Assembly: GCA_025451195.1 (NCBI GenBank)
Contig: JANWKV010000038.1
Coordinates: forward strand, 1-56,283
DNA length: 56,283 nucleotides
DNA from: Candidatus Microgenomates bacterium
GTDB taxonomy: Bacteria > Patescibacteriota > Microgenomatia > Levybacterales > UBA12049
Direction of reading: 5' to 3'
The notes beneath the pieces are model-generated. The model saw nothing but the letters and a program-made list of their open reading frames with translations. It had not been told where the DNA came from and did not search any database. Shown here piece after piece: positions 7,831 through 15,580 of the stretch (the stretch's first letter is position 1; each line of letters starts with the position of its first letter). Position numbers and translations under genes: made by a program.

Positions 7831-8835
7831 CTAAGCATTATTTGGAAATGTACAAGTAAAAGCACTCCCCATACCTGGTTGACTGATAACAGTAATCTTT
7901 CCTTTATGGAGCTTCATAATTGACTGCGCAATTGAAAGACCTAATCCGGCACCTTTCTCTGCATGAGAACTATCCGCCTGATAAAACCTTCTAAATATAT
8001 CTTTTTGTTTCTCATGGGCAATCCCTATACCTGTGTCTTCTACAATTAACTGCGGAATGGGTTTATTAATTACCTTTACCTTGATCTTTCCTTTTTTTTG
8101 GGTATATTTAATTGCGTTATCTAAAAGAATAACCACTAATTGTTGTAATTTATCCTTATCTCCTAAAGCAAATACATCTGGATTAATATTTTTTTCAACT
8201 GTTATACCTGCTTTTTTCATTAGAGGTTGAATTGTTTCTATTTCTTTCTCTACAACGTTTGTTAATGAACACTTTTCCAATGGTTTTGTACTGCCTGCGT
8301 CAAGTACGGATAATGATAATAAATCGCTAATGAGTTTTCCCAATCGTAGGCTTTGTTCGTAAACGAGACTAATTGCTTCCTGGTAATCTTCCTTTGTTTT
8401 TTTTGTAGAACGCATAACCACCTCACAAGCAGATTGAATAGTGGTAACAGGACTTTTCAATTCGTGCGAAGCATCTGCGACAAATGCTTTTTGTCCCGCA
8501 AGGATTTTTTCAATAGGCTGAAGCGTTTTACCTGCAAGAAAAAAACTAAGCCCGCTACCAAAAAGCAATATTACGGCATCAACAATAATAATATCTAAAC
8601 GGGACGTATTTCTAAGCTCGCGGACTTGAGCCAAAACTAGTCGCATCTCTGAGTTAGAAAGTGCTCTCGGTACATGATTCCCAAAATCCTGCTCCAAAAC
8701 AATACGAGTTACATCATTATTGTAAATTATGAAAAGTACAACAGAAAACAAAGCAAGTATTAGGAGAAGAATTACTGTATACCAACCAGATAACATTAAT
8801 CGAGTTTTTGTAAATTGCGGCAATTGATTAAACAT
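7831..8835 (-). CDS. Membrane sensor histidine kinase
   Basis: 334 residues. Two membrane helices (about 15-37 and 81-101) enclose a short external loop of only about 43 residues, so the input domain is minimal. The H-box ADASHELKSPVTTIQ places the phospho-accepting His at 124. It is followed by the N-box LLDNAIKYTQ, the G1 box DTGIGIA and the G2 box GAGLGLSIAQSIM. It autophosphorylates and passes phosphate to the regulator encoded four bases upstream. It lacks a HAMP domain; the second helix is followed directly by the dimerisation helix. The small loop suggests it senses membrane or envelope stress, which is inference. Confidence 0.95.
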   Translation of the reverse strand: MFNQLPQFTKTRLMLSGWYTVILLLILALFSVVLFIIYNNDVTRIVLEQDFGNHVPRALSNSEMRLVLAQVRELRNTSRLDIIIVDAVILLFGSGLSFFLAGKTLQPIEKILAGQKAFVADASHELKSPVTTIQSACEVVMRSTKKTKEDYQEAISLVYEQSLRLGKLISDLLSLSVLDAGSTKPLEKCSLTNVVEKEIETIQPLMKKAGITVEKNINPDVFALGDKDKLQQLVVILLDNAIKYTQKKGKIKVKVINKPIPQLIVEDTGIGIAHEKQKDIFRRFYQADSSHAEKGAGLGLSIAQSIMKLHKGKITVISQPGMGSAFTCTFPNNA

Positions 8836-8839
8836 ATTT

Positions 8840-9511
8840 CTACTCTACGATTTTATATCCAAGACCTCTAACTGTTAGTATCATTCGCTTTTCTTTTGGG
8901 AATGCCTTATCTACTTTACTTCTCAACCTTTTCATAAGTACCTCTATAGTATTACTCATAGATTCATGTTGGTAGTCCCATGCATGACTTGTTATTTGTT
9001 CTCTTGTAACAATTTGATTAGGATGCCGCATGAGAAATTCTAGCAGTGCATACTCTTTTGCCGTCAATTCTATATTTTTCCCATTCCGGGTTACTTGATG
9101 AGTTTTTGGATTAATAATAAGTAATCCCACTCTTAACGTTGTTTCATTTGTTGTTGATCGCCTAATAAGAGAATGTACGCGCGCAATAAGCTCGTTAAAA
9201 GAAAAAGGTTTTGCTAAATAATCATCTGCTCCAGCATCAAGTCCTTCTACTTTTTCATCAGCGCTTCCTCTTGCCGTAAGCATAAGAATTGGAGTAAATA
9301 TTTTTTCATCTCTAAGTTTCTTGCAAATGGTAATGCCATCCATACCGGGCAGCATACGATCCAAAATAATTACATCATAATCTTCAACGCTTGCTTGCTC
9401 GTATGCCTGCTGCCCGTTATGGAGCACATCAACTAAAAACTTCTCATCCTTAAGTCCGGTTTTTATTGTATGGGCTAAACTGTACTCGTCTTCAACCAAA
9501 AGAATTCTCAT
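8840..9511 (-). CDS. OmpR/PhoB-family response regulator
   Basis: 223 residues. The receiver domain (1-115) has the acidic pair in LVEDE, phospho-acceptor Asp51 (IILDRMLPGMDG), Thr79 and Lys101 (AKPFSF). A winged-helix output domain (about 125-223) ends with RGLGYKIVE, typical of the family. First gene of the pair with the histidine kinase (stop and start four bases apart). It diverges from the secreted protein at 9597, so the shared 85-base intergenic region is a natural site for its own binding. Confidence 0.96.
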   Translation of the reverse strand: MRILLVEDEYSLAHTIKTGLKDEKFLVDVLHNGQQAYEQASVEDYDVIILDRMLPGMDGITICKKLRDEKIFTPILMLTARGSADEKVEGLDAGADDYLAKPFSFNELIARVHSLIRRSTTNETTLRVGLLIINPKTHQVTRNGKNIELTAKEYALLEFLMRHPNQIVTREQITSHAWDYQHESMSNTIEVLMKRLRSKVDKAFPKEKRMILTVRGLGYKIVE

Positions 9512-9596
9512 TGCCCGATTATAGCAAATGTCATTTTCAGTTAATCTTTGGTTGTAAGAATACTTGAAGATACAATTATAGAAAGGAGGTGAAACT

Positions 9597-10349
9597 ATGC
9601 TAAGTAAAAAATTGACTACATTAATAACAGCTGGAGGGCTAACAATAATGCTTGTTCTTTCTCCTCTTGCTGTATTTGCGCAAACAGTTACGCCAGGAAG
9701 TACAAAGGCAGCAAATCAGGCAGCAAGACTTGCAAACTTACATACCCTTGCTGACAATGCTATCTCTATGAGACTAACATCTCTCAATAATGCATCTACC
9801 CGAGTTAATGGACTGGTAAAATTATCCAGCACACAAAAGACTCAATTTAGCGGAGAAATTACCACAGATGTGAATGGGCTTACTAGTCTTAAAACAAAAG
9901 TAGATGGAGATACTGATTTGCCAACGTTGAGGACAGACTACAGAACTATCTTTACAACATATAGAATATATGCTGAGTTTCTACCTCAACTGCACCTTTT
10001 AGTAGCATCAGATACTATGGATGTTACAGCCGATAAACTCTCTGATTTATATACAAAGTTACAAAGTAGAGTTTCCAACGCAGGCAATCCAAGCAATTTA
10101 ACAAGCTTACTGTCCGACATGCAAGCAAAAATTGCAGATGCCAGAACACAATATAGTAATGTACAGTCTCAAATAACATCGTTAACGCCACAAAGTTGGG
10201 ATAATGATCCAACCGGCACAACGAATATGTTAAAAAACGCACGGTCAGAAATTAAGACTGGTGCAGGAGACTTAAAAGCAGCACTAGCTGATGCAAAGCA
10301 AATTATTCAAACGCTTAAGGCAAATATAACGCCTAATCCTACCAAATAG
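9597..10349 (+). CDS. Secreted helical protein next to the two-component system
   Basis: 250 residues. A signal peptide (hydrophobic to about 27, ending VFAQ) is followed by a Ser/Thr/Asn/Leu-rich, wholly helical region with heptad-like spacing, resembling the uncharacterised exported coiled-coil proteins common in CPR bacteria. No enzymatic motif was found. The start is fixed by a very strong ribosome site, AAAGGAGGTGA (9582-9592), among the best in the window, which suggests high expression. Divergent from the response regulator, so it may be its target; function unknown. Its gene ends at a clear terminator. Confidence 0.75.
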   Translation: MLSKKLTTLITAGGLTIMLVLSPLAVFAQTVTPGSTKAANQAARLANLHTLADNAISMRLTSLNNASTRVNGLVKLSSTQKTQFSGEITTDVNGLTSLKTKVDGDTDLPTLRTDYRTIFTTYRIYAEFLPQLHLLVASDTMDVTADKLSDLYTKLQSRVSNAGNPSNLTSLLSDMQAKIADARTQYSNVQSQITSLTPQSWDNDPTGTTNMLKNARSEIKTGAGDLKAALADAKQIIQTLKANITPNPTK

Positions 10350-10371
10350 AAAACGTGTTTGATCTAAATAA

Positions 10372-10396
10372 ACCGTCTAGCAATAGGCGGTTTTTT
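10372..10396 (+). terminator. Rho-independent terminator of the secreted protein gene
   Basis: ACCGTCT (10372-10378) pairs with AGGCGGT (10385-10391), with one G-T wobble, around a six-base loop, followed by six T residues (10391-10396). It lies 23 bases after the stop codon. Confidence 0.85.
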
Positions 10397-10418
10397 AGTA
10401 TTACTGGTAGAAAAAAAA

Positions 10419-10760
10419 TTACTGTTGAGGGGTATCTTGCGATTGATTGTTAACGTCTTGATTACTTGTATTTTGGTCTTGCTGTAGTTGATTTAAACTG
10501 TTCTGGACACTTTGTACATCTTGGTCTAATTGTTGATTAGAAGTATTTGATTTATTTTGTAATCCGCTGCTATTTGTAGTACCTGACTGAGTATTTGGAG
10601 ATGTTGACGGCTGATTTGCAGACATTGTTGTTGCAGTTTGCATCATTGAAGACTTATTATAGTGATGCCAAAGTTTATATCCACCAAATCCAATTACAGC
10701 TAATACGATTATTCCTCCAATTACCCAATACAGAGTTTTATTTGAATTTTGAGTTGCCAT
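10419..10760 (-). CDS. Small membrane-anchored Gln/Asn/Ser-rich protein
   Basis: 113 residues from the ATG at 10760. Earlier in-frame codons would give a Lys/Ile-rich extension with no family character, so the short form is chosen. A short cytosolic tail, one helix (about 9-28, WVIGGIIVLAVIGFGGYKLW) and an external low-complexity tail of Ser, Thr, Asn and Gln with a coiled-coil-like QQLDQDVQSVQNSLNQLQQD stretch. No known domain. It probably acts at the cell surface; function unknown. Confidence 0.6.
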   Translation of the reverse strand: MATQNSNKTLYWVIGGIIVLAVIGFGGYKLWHHYNKSSMMQTATTMSANQPSTSPNTQSGTTNSSGLQNKSNTSNQQLDQDVQSVQNSLNQLQQDQNTSNQDVNNQSQDTPQQ

Positions 10761-10899
10761 TTTTGCTTTAGTATAAATAGCAAAAATATAAATATTTATA
10801 CTAATAGATTTATAAACGAGAAAAATGAACCGAAAATGACATTTGCTAACTATTTTGGAAGTGCTTGTATTTTTTAATTTTTTTGTTATAATTTTTTTA

Positions 10900-11322
10900 A
10901 TGAGCAAGATGGATCCGGTTGTACATTTTGAAATGCCTTCTAAAGATAAAAAGCGCACAGCGGATTTTTATTCTACTGTTTTTGGCTGGAAAATGACCCA
11001 AATGGGCCAAGAAATGGGAAGCTACCTTCTTGCCGGCACAACAGAAACAGATGAAAATAATATGGTAAAAACACCCGGCGCAATTAACGGCGGATTTTTT
11101 GACTATCAGGAAAAGAGTGGATTTAATATGCCCCACTTGGTAATCTCTGTAGATAATTTGGAAGAATCTATGAAGAAAGTAGAAGATAAGGGCGGAAAAG
11201 TACTGGGCGGAATAAAAGGGCCAGGAACAGTTGATGATATTCCGGGAATTGGCCGCTATGTTTCTTTTGAAGACAGTGATGGAAATCACGTAGGAATGCT
11301 CCAACCACTTCCTGAAAAATAA
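10900..11322 (+). CDS. VOC (glyoxalase/bleomycin-resistance) family protein
   Basis: 140 residues from ATG 10900. An earlier start would add a hydrophobic, unlikely N-terminal extension. It opens MSKMDPVVHFEMPSKDKKR and shows the VOC paired beta-alpha-beta-beta-beta pattern, with TADFYSTVFGWKM, GAINGGFFD, MPHLVISVDNLEESMKKVE and the ending DSDGNHVGMLQP. Such proteins bind a divalent metal or small molecules. Substrate not predictable. A related gene lies at 14714 and a decayed VOC remnant at 19619. Confidence 0.88.
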   Translation: MSKMDPVVHFEMPSKDKKRTADFYSTVFGWKMTQMGQEMGSYLLAGTTETDENNMVKTPGAINGGFFDYQEKSGFNMPHLVISVDNLEESMKKVEDKGGKVLGGIKGPGTVDDIPGIGRYVSFEDSDGNHVGMLQPLPEK

Positions 11323-11336
11323 ATCCTCTTACTCCC

Positions 11337-11422
11337 CTAACTCAGGTTTACAAATAGTGTATAATACCCGATTACTTGATTTTGACCTTATCAACTTTTG
11401 CAAAATCAAGTATGAACGGTAT
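11337..11422 (+). promoter_or_regulatory. Conserved promoter plus hairpin leader upstream of FAD monooxygenase
   Basis: The block 11337-11366 (CTAACT, 17 bases, TATAAT at 11360-11365) matches the ychF promoter at 28 of 30 positions. It is followed by an 11-bp perfect inverted repeat: ACTTGATTTTG (11374-11384) and CAAAATCAAGT (11401-11411). This is enclosed by ATACC and GGTAT arms. Nearly the same arrangement occurs at 34114-34195, before another flavoenzyme gene. It may be a structured 5' leader or an operator; the stem lacks a following T-run, so it is not a simple terminator. Confidence 0.6.
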
Positions 11423-11466
11423 ATCTAACTCTTTTTCATTATTCCATTAAGGTTTATACTAATATT

Positions 11467-12624
11467 ATGAGAAGTGTTTTGGTTAGCGGGTCCGGAATTG
11501 CCGGACTTACAACCGCGTATTGGCTGGCAAAGGACGGTTGGAAGGTTACTATTGTTGAAAAGGCAAAAGGAGAAAGGCTTGATGGCTACATGATGGATTT
11601 TTACGGCAACGGCTGGGATGTTGCGGAAAAAATGGGAATAGAGGAGAAAATTAGAAATATCCATTACCCGATAATAGACGTACAAATTGTTAAAAATAAC
11701 GGACAAAAGTACTTTTCATTCCCTGTATCAAGAATGATAAAAGCATTGGACAATAAATACCGCCCCATCAGAAGGCCTGACTTAGAACATATCTTACTTG
11801 GTGAGGTAAAAAAATTCCCTGTAACAATCCTCTACGATACGGTTGTTAAAGATTTAGAAAATACACCCGCCTTAGTAAAAGTAAAGTTGAGTAGCGGAAT
11901 ACAAAGATCGTTTGATATTGTAGTAGGTGCCGACGGAGTACATTCCAACATACGTAAACTTGTTTTTGGGCAAGAGAGTTTGTTTAGCCATTATTTGGGT
12001 TATATTTTTTCTTTTTTTCACACAAAACGGGACAAATCAATCGGAGATAACTTATGCCTATATCAGGAACCAAACAGACAATTTGGTATGTACCCCTACT
12101 CCGAAAATGAAATGGATGTATTATATGTGCTTAAAAGTAAAGAACATAAACGCATGCAAAAGTCTGAATACAAACCTTTTTTGACAAAAGAAATTAAAGG
12201 CATGGGGTGGATTGCAGAGGAGATTTTGGAAAACACACCATCTGAGAAAGTTACTTTTTTAGACACGACCGAACAAATAAGAATGGACAGTTGGTACAAA
12301 AACCGCGTTGTGTTGGTTGGTGACGCTGGGGCCTGCCCAACACTTGCTGCGGGGCAAGGCTCTTCTATGGCTATGACGGAAGCCTATGTACTGACCAAAA
12401 ATCTACGTGAATTTGAAGATATTGATAAAGCATTTAAAGGATATCAGGAAGAATTGTCTGATTACGTTTCAAAAATTCAAATAAAGGGTGCAAAATTTGC
12501 CAAAAGTTTTATTCCAAGTTCTACATTGGGAGTAATTTTCCAACGCTGGTTTATGATGGTTGCCATGAGTCCCCTTTTTGCAAGAAAATCTTTAAACTGG
12601 TTTACCGAAAAAAAGATTTTATAA
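11467..12624 (+). CDS. FAD-dependent monooxygenase (class A, TetX/UbiH-like)
   Basis: 385 residues. N-terminal dinucleotide fold GSGIAGLTTAYWLAKDG with the acidic end of beta-2 (VEKA), the central DG motif VGADGVHSNIRKL, and the third FAD motif VVLVGDAGACPTLAAGQG. The overall order is that of p-hydroxybenzoate-hydroxylase-type flavin monooxygenases, which use NAD(P)H and O2 to hydroxylate aromatic or related substrates. The substrate is unknown; some family members inactivate antibiotics. A second, longer one lies at 23568. It is preceded by the promoter/hairpin element shared with the NADH dehydrogenase gene. Confidence 0.88.
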   Translation: MRSVLVSGSGIAGLTTAYWLAKDGWKVTIVEKAKGERLDGYMMDFYGNGWDVAEKMGIEEKIRNIHYPIIDVQIVKNNGQKYFSFPVSRMIKALDNKYRPIRRPDLEHILLGEVKKFPVTILYDTVVKDLENTPALVKVKLSSGIQRSFDIVVGADGVHSNIRKLVFGQESLFSHYLGYIFSFFHTKRDKSIGDNLCLYQEPNRQFGMYPYSENEMDVLYVLKSKEHKRMQKSEYKPFLTKEIKGMGWIAEEILENTPSEKVTFLDTTEQIRMDSWYKNRVVLVGDAGACPTLAAGQGSSMAMTEAYVLTKNLREFEDIDKAFKGYQEELSDYVSKIQIKGAKFAKSFIPSSTLGVIFQRWFMMVAMSPLFARKSLNWFTEKKIL

Positions 12625-12711
12625 ATTTGCCAAACAAGGAAATGGATGGAGAATATTTAAAGTTGAAACTGGACTTGCAAAAAATAAAATTACTTGATTA
12701 ATTATAACAAT

Positions 12712-13461
12712 CTATTGTGTAAACCTGAATGTTTTAATAATCTCGTTTGTAATCTCCAAACCGCAGTGGGTACAAGTTAGTAAAACCGCGGTATTACCTT
12801 TTAGAAAAATTGCCGCCTGGTCCGAGCCTTCGCCATAAACACTTTTGTCTATCATCCAACTGGCGTTTGGAATATTTACAGATGTATCTTTTATAAAGTT
12901 GTCTATTGCCAAATTCGGAGTGTCCCCTGGAGATTGATGGCTTGCAATAAACTCCGCAAGCGATTTTGCATCTGTTTTTACCGTGTCTATTGTTAATATA
13001 TATCTTTGAGACAAATCAGATGTATTATTTGCAATTACGTCTTCTATAAAGTTTTTTTGGGTATTATTTAAACTTGGTTCCAACTGCCAGTTTGGAGGAA
13101 ACTTAAAAGAAAAAGCACTTCCAATACCTGTAAAACCAAAGGGGCCGCTGTATGTTTGCCACTTTGTCGGGTCTTGGGTTATAACAATTTCGGGCTGAAC
13201 CTCAACTTTTGTAGTACCCACTAAAGTATATGGCCCTTTTTTTAAGTTGGAAGAAATTTGATTCCATAAAAGAAACCCCCCTACTGCAAATATAGCAAGC
13301 AAAAATAAAATTGCAAACAGAATGTAGGAGTTATTTAATGATATTTTTTCCGGTTTGGCAGATTGATATTTTTTATCAACAGAAGTTTGTTTTAACGGGT
13401 CTTCATAATTGTCTTTCAGGGCCTCTGCTTCGTCTGCTGTTAAGGTCAGGTGTTTATCCAT
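12712..13461 (-). CDS. Membrane-anchored PsbP-like surface protein
   Basis: 249 residues: an acidic cytosolic tail (1-43), one helix (about 46-66), then an external domain. The domain begins WQTYSG, contains FSFKFPPNW and ends EIIKTFRFTQ. The same W-TYSG ... FxP-W ... IxKTFxFTQ frame occurs in the protein at 16633-17388, so the two are paralogs of a PsbP-like fold frequent in CPR genomes. A Cys pair in LLTCTHCGLE could form a disulfide. Function unknown; it is likely displayed on the cell surface. Confidence 0.7.
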   Translation of the reverse strand: MDKHLTLTADEAEALKDNYEDPLKQTSVDKKYQSAKPEKISLNNSYILFAILFLLAIFAVGGFLLWNQISSNLKKGPYTLVGTTKVEVQPEIVITQDPTKWQTYSGPFGFTGIGSAFSFKFPPNWQLEPSLNNTQKNFIEDVIANNTSDLSQRYILTIDTVKTDAKSLAEFIASHQSPGDTPNLAIDNFIKDTSVNIPNASWMIDKSVYGEGSDQAAIFLKGNTAVLLTCTHCGLEITNEIIKTFRFTQ

Positions 13462-13505
13462 ACCTAAATTGTCTCACAACAGTGTGCCAAGTCAACCATA
13501 GTGAA

Positions 13506-13521
13506 ATACTATATATAGTAT
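13506..13521. promoter_or_regulatory. Perfect 16-bp AT palindrome (operator candidate)
   Basis: ATACTATATATAGTAT is an exact palindrome located 45 bases upstream of the start of the PsbP-like gene, in a divergent intergenic region. The geometry fits a dimeric repressor site. AT-rich palindromes also arise by chance, so confidence is modest. Confidence 0.4.
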
Positions 13522-13554
13522 ACTCACAGAAGTTTTTGCGGTGTTAAAAATAGT

Positions 13555-13691
13555 CCGCAGGTGTCCGCAGCTTAGCCTCAAAATCACCGCAGCAACCCGC
13601 AGCCCGCGCAGCGCTGCGGTTCTCCAGCTTTGATTTAATTACCCGCAGCAGCTTCCGCATAGCCTCAATTTTTGATGCGGTCAACCCGCAG
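13555..13691 (+). repeat. Cluster of six CCGCAG repeats in a GC-rich island
   Basis: Direct copies of CCGCAG start at 13555, 13565, 13587, 13597, 13643 and 13686, with one inverted copy CTGCGG at 13614. A decamer CCGCAGGTGT occurs twice (13555 and 13686), and TAGCCTCAA also recurs. The block is far more GC-rich than its surroundings and fills the divergent gap between the PsbP-like gene and the ICMT-like gene. It could be a protein-binding array or a structured RNA. No ORF is visible in it. Confidence 0.75.
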
Positions 13692-13712
13692 GTGTATAAT
13701 TAAAACAAATAT

Positions 13713-14280
13713 ATGAACAATACATATATTGTGGTTGCGGCTCTTTTTTGGGCTGTCTTTTGGATTTACTGGTTTATAAACAACAGTAACCAGAAAGAAA
13801 CAAAACAAAAACCAATTCTTTCCCAAGTCCTTCCCTACCGGATTTTTTGGACCTTATCTTTTTTATTTTTTAATTGTCCCCAAATTTTTTGCTTTGGATT
13901 TTGTGGTTTTACCATCGGGTTTTCTGGTAGGACTTTTGGGGGATTTTGTTTGCGGGGCGGGCCTTATTGTTTGCATTCTGGCAAGGAAAGAATTGGCAGG
14001 TAATTGGGCAATGCAGCTTGATTTAAAAAAGAATCATGAGCTTATAACATCCGGCCCTTATAAATTTGTCCGCCACCCAATCTACACCGGTTTTCTGTTA
14101 ATGTTTTTAGGTACGGCAATTACAATTGGCATGGCAGGAGGATTAATTGGCGTAATCCTGCAAATAATTGGAAGTTTTTTAAGAATTAAAAATGAAGAGG
14201 CTCTAATGACAAAAACTTTTGGAAAAAAATATTTGGAATATAAATCCCACGCCAAAACCCTTATCCCCTTTCTTTTATAA
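13713..14280 (+). pseudogene. Isoprenylcysteine carboxyl methyltransferase-like membrane methyltransferase, frameshifted
   Basis: Two overlapping frames together make one protein. The first (from ATG 13713) gives helix 1 and ends usefully near SFLFF. The second continues FYFLIVPKFFALDFVVLPSG and carries the methyltransferase core: GNWAMQLDLKKNHELITSGP, then YKFVRHPIYTGFLLMFLG (RHPxY motif), ending LIPFLL. The switch falls at the T-rich run about 13843-13871. Family members methylate carboxyl or lipid-like substrates at the membrane. Whether the shift is a real mutation, an assembly homopolymer error or programmed frameshifting cannot be told here. Intact length would be about 188 residues. 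Confidence 0.8.
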
Positions 14281-14343
14281 TTTTAACCACCTTTTATCCA
14301 TTTAAGTAATAAAATTAACTCGACTTTCTTCAAGAGAGTTTTG

Positions 14344-14390
14344 TTTATACTGAGAACATTCACTACATTCAGTATAAATGAGGTGAATGT
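14344..14390. other. Interleaved inverted repeats (pseudoknot or switch-like)
   Basis: Two perfect stems interlock. TTTATACTGA (14344-14353) pairs with TCAGTATAAA (14369-14378), and ACATTCAC (14356-14363) pairs with GTGAATGT (14383-14390). The order is stem 1, stem 2, stem 1, stem 2, so they form either mutually exclusive hairpins or an H-type pseudoknot. It lies between two convergent genes. Confidence 0.6.
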
Positions 14391-14421
14391 GCTTCTTTTG
14401 CTGGCAGAATTGCTAGTATAT

Positions 14422-14664
14422 TTAATTAAAATTTGAGTTTGGGTTAAGTTTAATATTGGACGGAATATTGGTTGAAGAGCCGGAGTTTGTAACCGGTGCC
14501 GGATTACCAAAATTACTTTCATTCCACAAAAAAATCCCAAGCACAATTAAAATAACTAAAAGAATTATTGTAAAAATAAATCCGTTACCAAGTTTTATAA
14601 CCTGTTTATCCTTTTTTTCCGGAACAATTTCTTGATCTAAGATTGTACTTTGAATGTTATCCAT
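14422..14664 (-). CDS. Small single-pass membrane protein
   Basis: 80 residues: an acidic/charged cytosolic segment beginning MDNIQSTILDQEIVPEKK, one hydrophobic helix (about 27-47) and a short external Asn/Ser/Pro-rich tail. The layout resembles the N-terminal halves of the PsbP-like proteins at 12712 and 16633, so it may be a truncated relative that has lost its external domain. No function assigned. Confidence 0.55.
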   Translation of the reverse strand: MDNIQSTILDQEIVPEKKDKQVIKLGNGFIFTIILLVILIVLGIFLWNESNFGNPAPVTNSGSSTNIPSNIKLNPNSNFN

Positions 14665-14713
14665 ACAAAGATTATCTCACAAATAAAAAAATCAAAAAAG
14701 TTAAAATCCGCGG

Positions 14714-15103
14714 TTATTTTTCCTGCAGAATGGAGAATATGTTTCCCGATGGGTCTGTAAACCATGCAATGTCAGGTCCCATGCCGGCTTTAATTCCGCG
14801 CGCAATTCCTTTTGTGTCTTGAGGCATTTCTTTCATGTTGTATTTTTCAAACTTAACGCCTTTTTTCCCTAATTCTTCCACTGCTTTGTCTATATCTTCC
14901 ACAATAAAATTTAAAACAGTGTATGATGCCGGAGTGTGGTTTGGTTTATCGTATACAAAAACTACAGCTTTACTCCCTGGCAAATACAATTGAAGGCCCA
15001 TCCCCTTTTCCTTAGTAACTTTTAAACCCAAAACTCCAGCGTAGAATTTTTCTGCTTCTTCTAAATTTTTTACCGAAAATCCGCTGAATGCCGCGTTAAA
15101 CAT
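14714..15103 (-). CDS. VOC family (glyoxalase-like) protein
   Basis: 129 residues with two VOC half-modules: AAFSGFSVKNLEEAEKFYAG and VLGLKVTKEKGMGLQLYLPG in the first, and YTVLNFIVEDIDKAVEELGK and WFTDPSGNIFSILQEK in the second. Metal-ligand positions (such as the Glu near the C terminus) look preserved, although the N-terminal His/Gln ligand is not obvious. The substrate is unknown. It is nine bases downstream of the cupin gene on the same strand, so the two are probably cotranscribed. Confidence 0.88.
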   Translation of the reverse strand: MFNAAFSGFSVKNLEEAEKFYAGVLGLKVTKEKGMGLQLYLPGSKAVVFVYDKPNHTPASYTVLNFIVEDIDKAVEELGKKGVKFEKYNMKEMPQDTKGIARGIKAGMGPDIAWFTDPSGNIFSILQEK

Positions 15104-15112
15104 ATATAAAAA

Positions 15113-15502
15113 TTATTTTGCGGTGTATTCTCCGTCTGCTACCGGTTCTTCCCAAGTAAGCTCACCGCTTGTTATTGCCAAGTGGGACATATGGTCTGTT
15201 TCTTCCGGATGTGCACCGTGCCAATGATCGGTATTTGGTGGAATTTGTACAACATCTCCGGAGACTGCGTTAATTACTTCTTGTCCGCGAAGCTGGACAC
15301 GGCCTTTTCCTTCCAAGAAATACAAAACTTGTCTGCCTGTATGTTTATGCCAAAATGTGTGTGCGCCTTTTTCAAAAGTAACCCGTAAAACCGTTGCGCC
15401 CTCTTCTACTTTTCCGGTGTTTTGGATAAATACGTTACCTGTAAAATTATCTGGGGACCCTTTTGTTTTTTCAAAATCTTCACCGCGTTTCGCTTGTGCC
15501 AT
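15113..15502 (-). CDS. Cupin-domain protein
   Basis: About 129 residues from ATG 15502 (MAQAKRGEDF); a GTG nine bases upstream is a possible alternative. Single cupin barrel with motif 1 GAHTFWHKHTGRQVLYFLEG (two His and a later Gln/Glu region) and motif 2 GDVVQIPPNTDHWHGAHPE (His ligands). This resembles the carboxymuconolactone-associated/RemF-like small cupins that often accompany redox enzymes. It binds a metal, probably Mn, Fe or Zn; the reaction is unknown. First gene of a pair with the VOC gene. Confidence 0.88.
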   Translation of the reverse strand: MAQAKRGEDFEKTKGSPDNFTGNVFIQNTGKVEEGATVLRVTFEKGAHTFWHKHTGRQVLYFLEGKGRVQLRGQEVINAVSGDVVQIPPNTDHWHGAHPEETDHMSHLAITSGELTWEEPVADGEYTAK

Positions 15503-15580
15503 AACAAACACATAGTACGACTACAAAAATATTCTGTCAATGCACGAAAGTAGAGTATGCGGAAGGTTTGTGTGTCAAAG

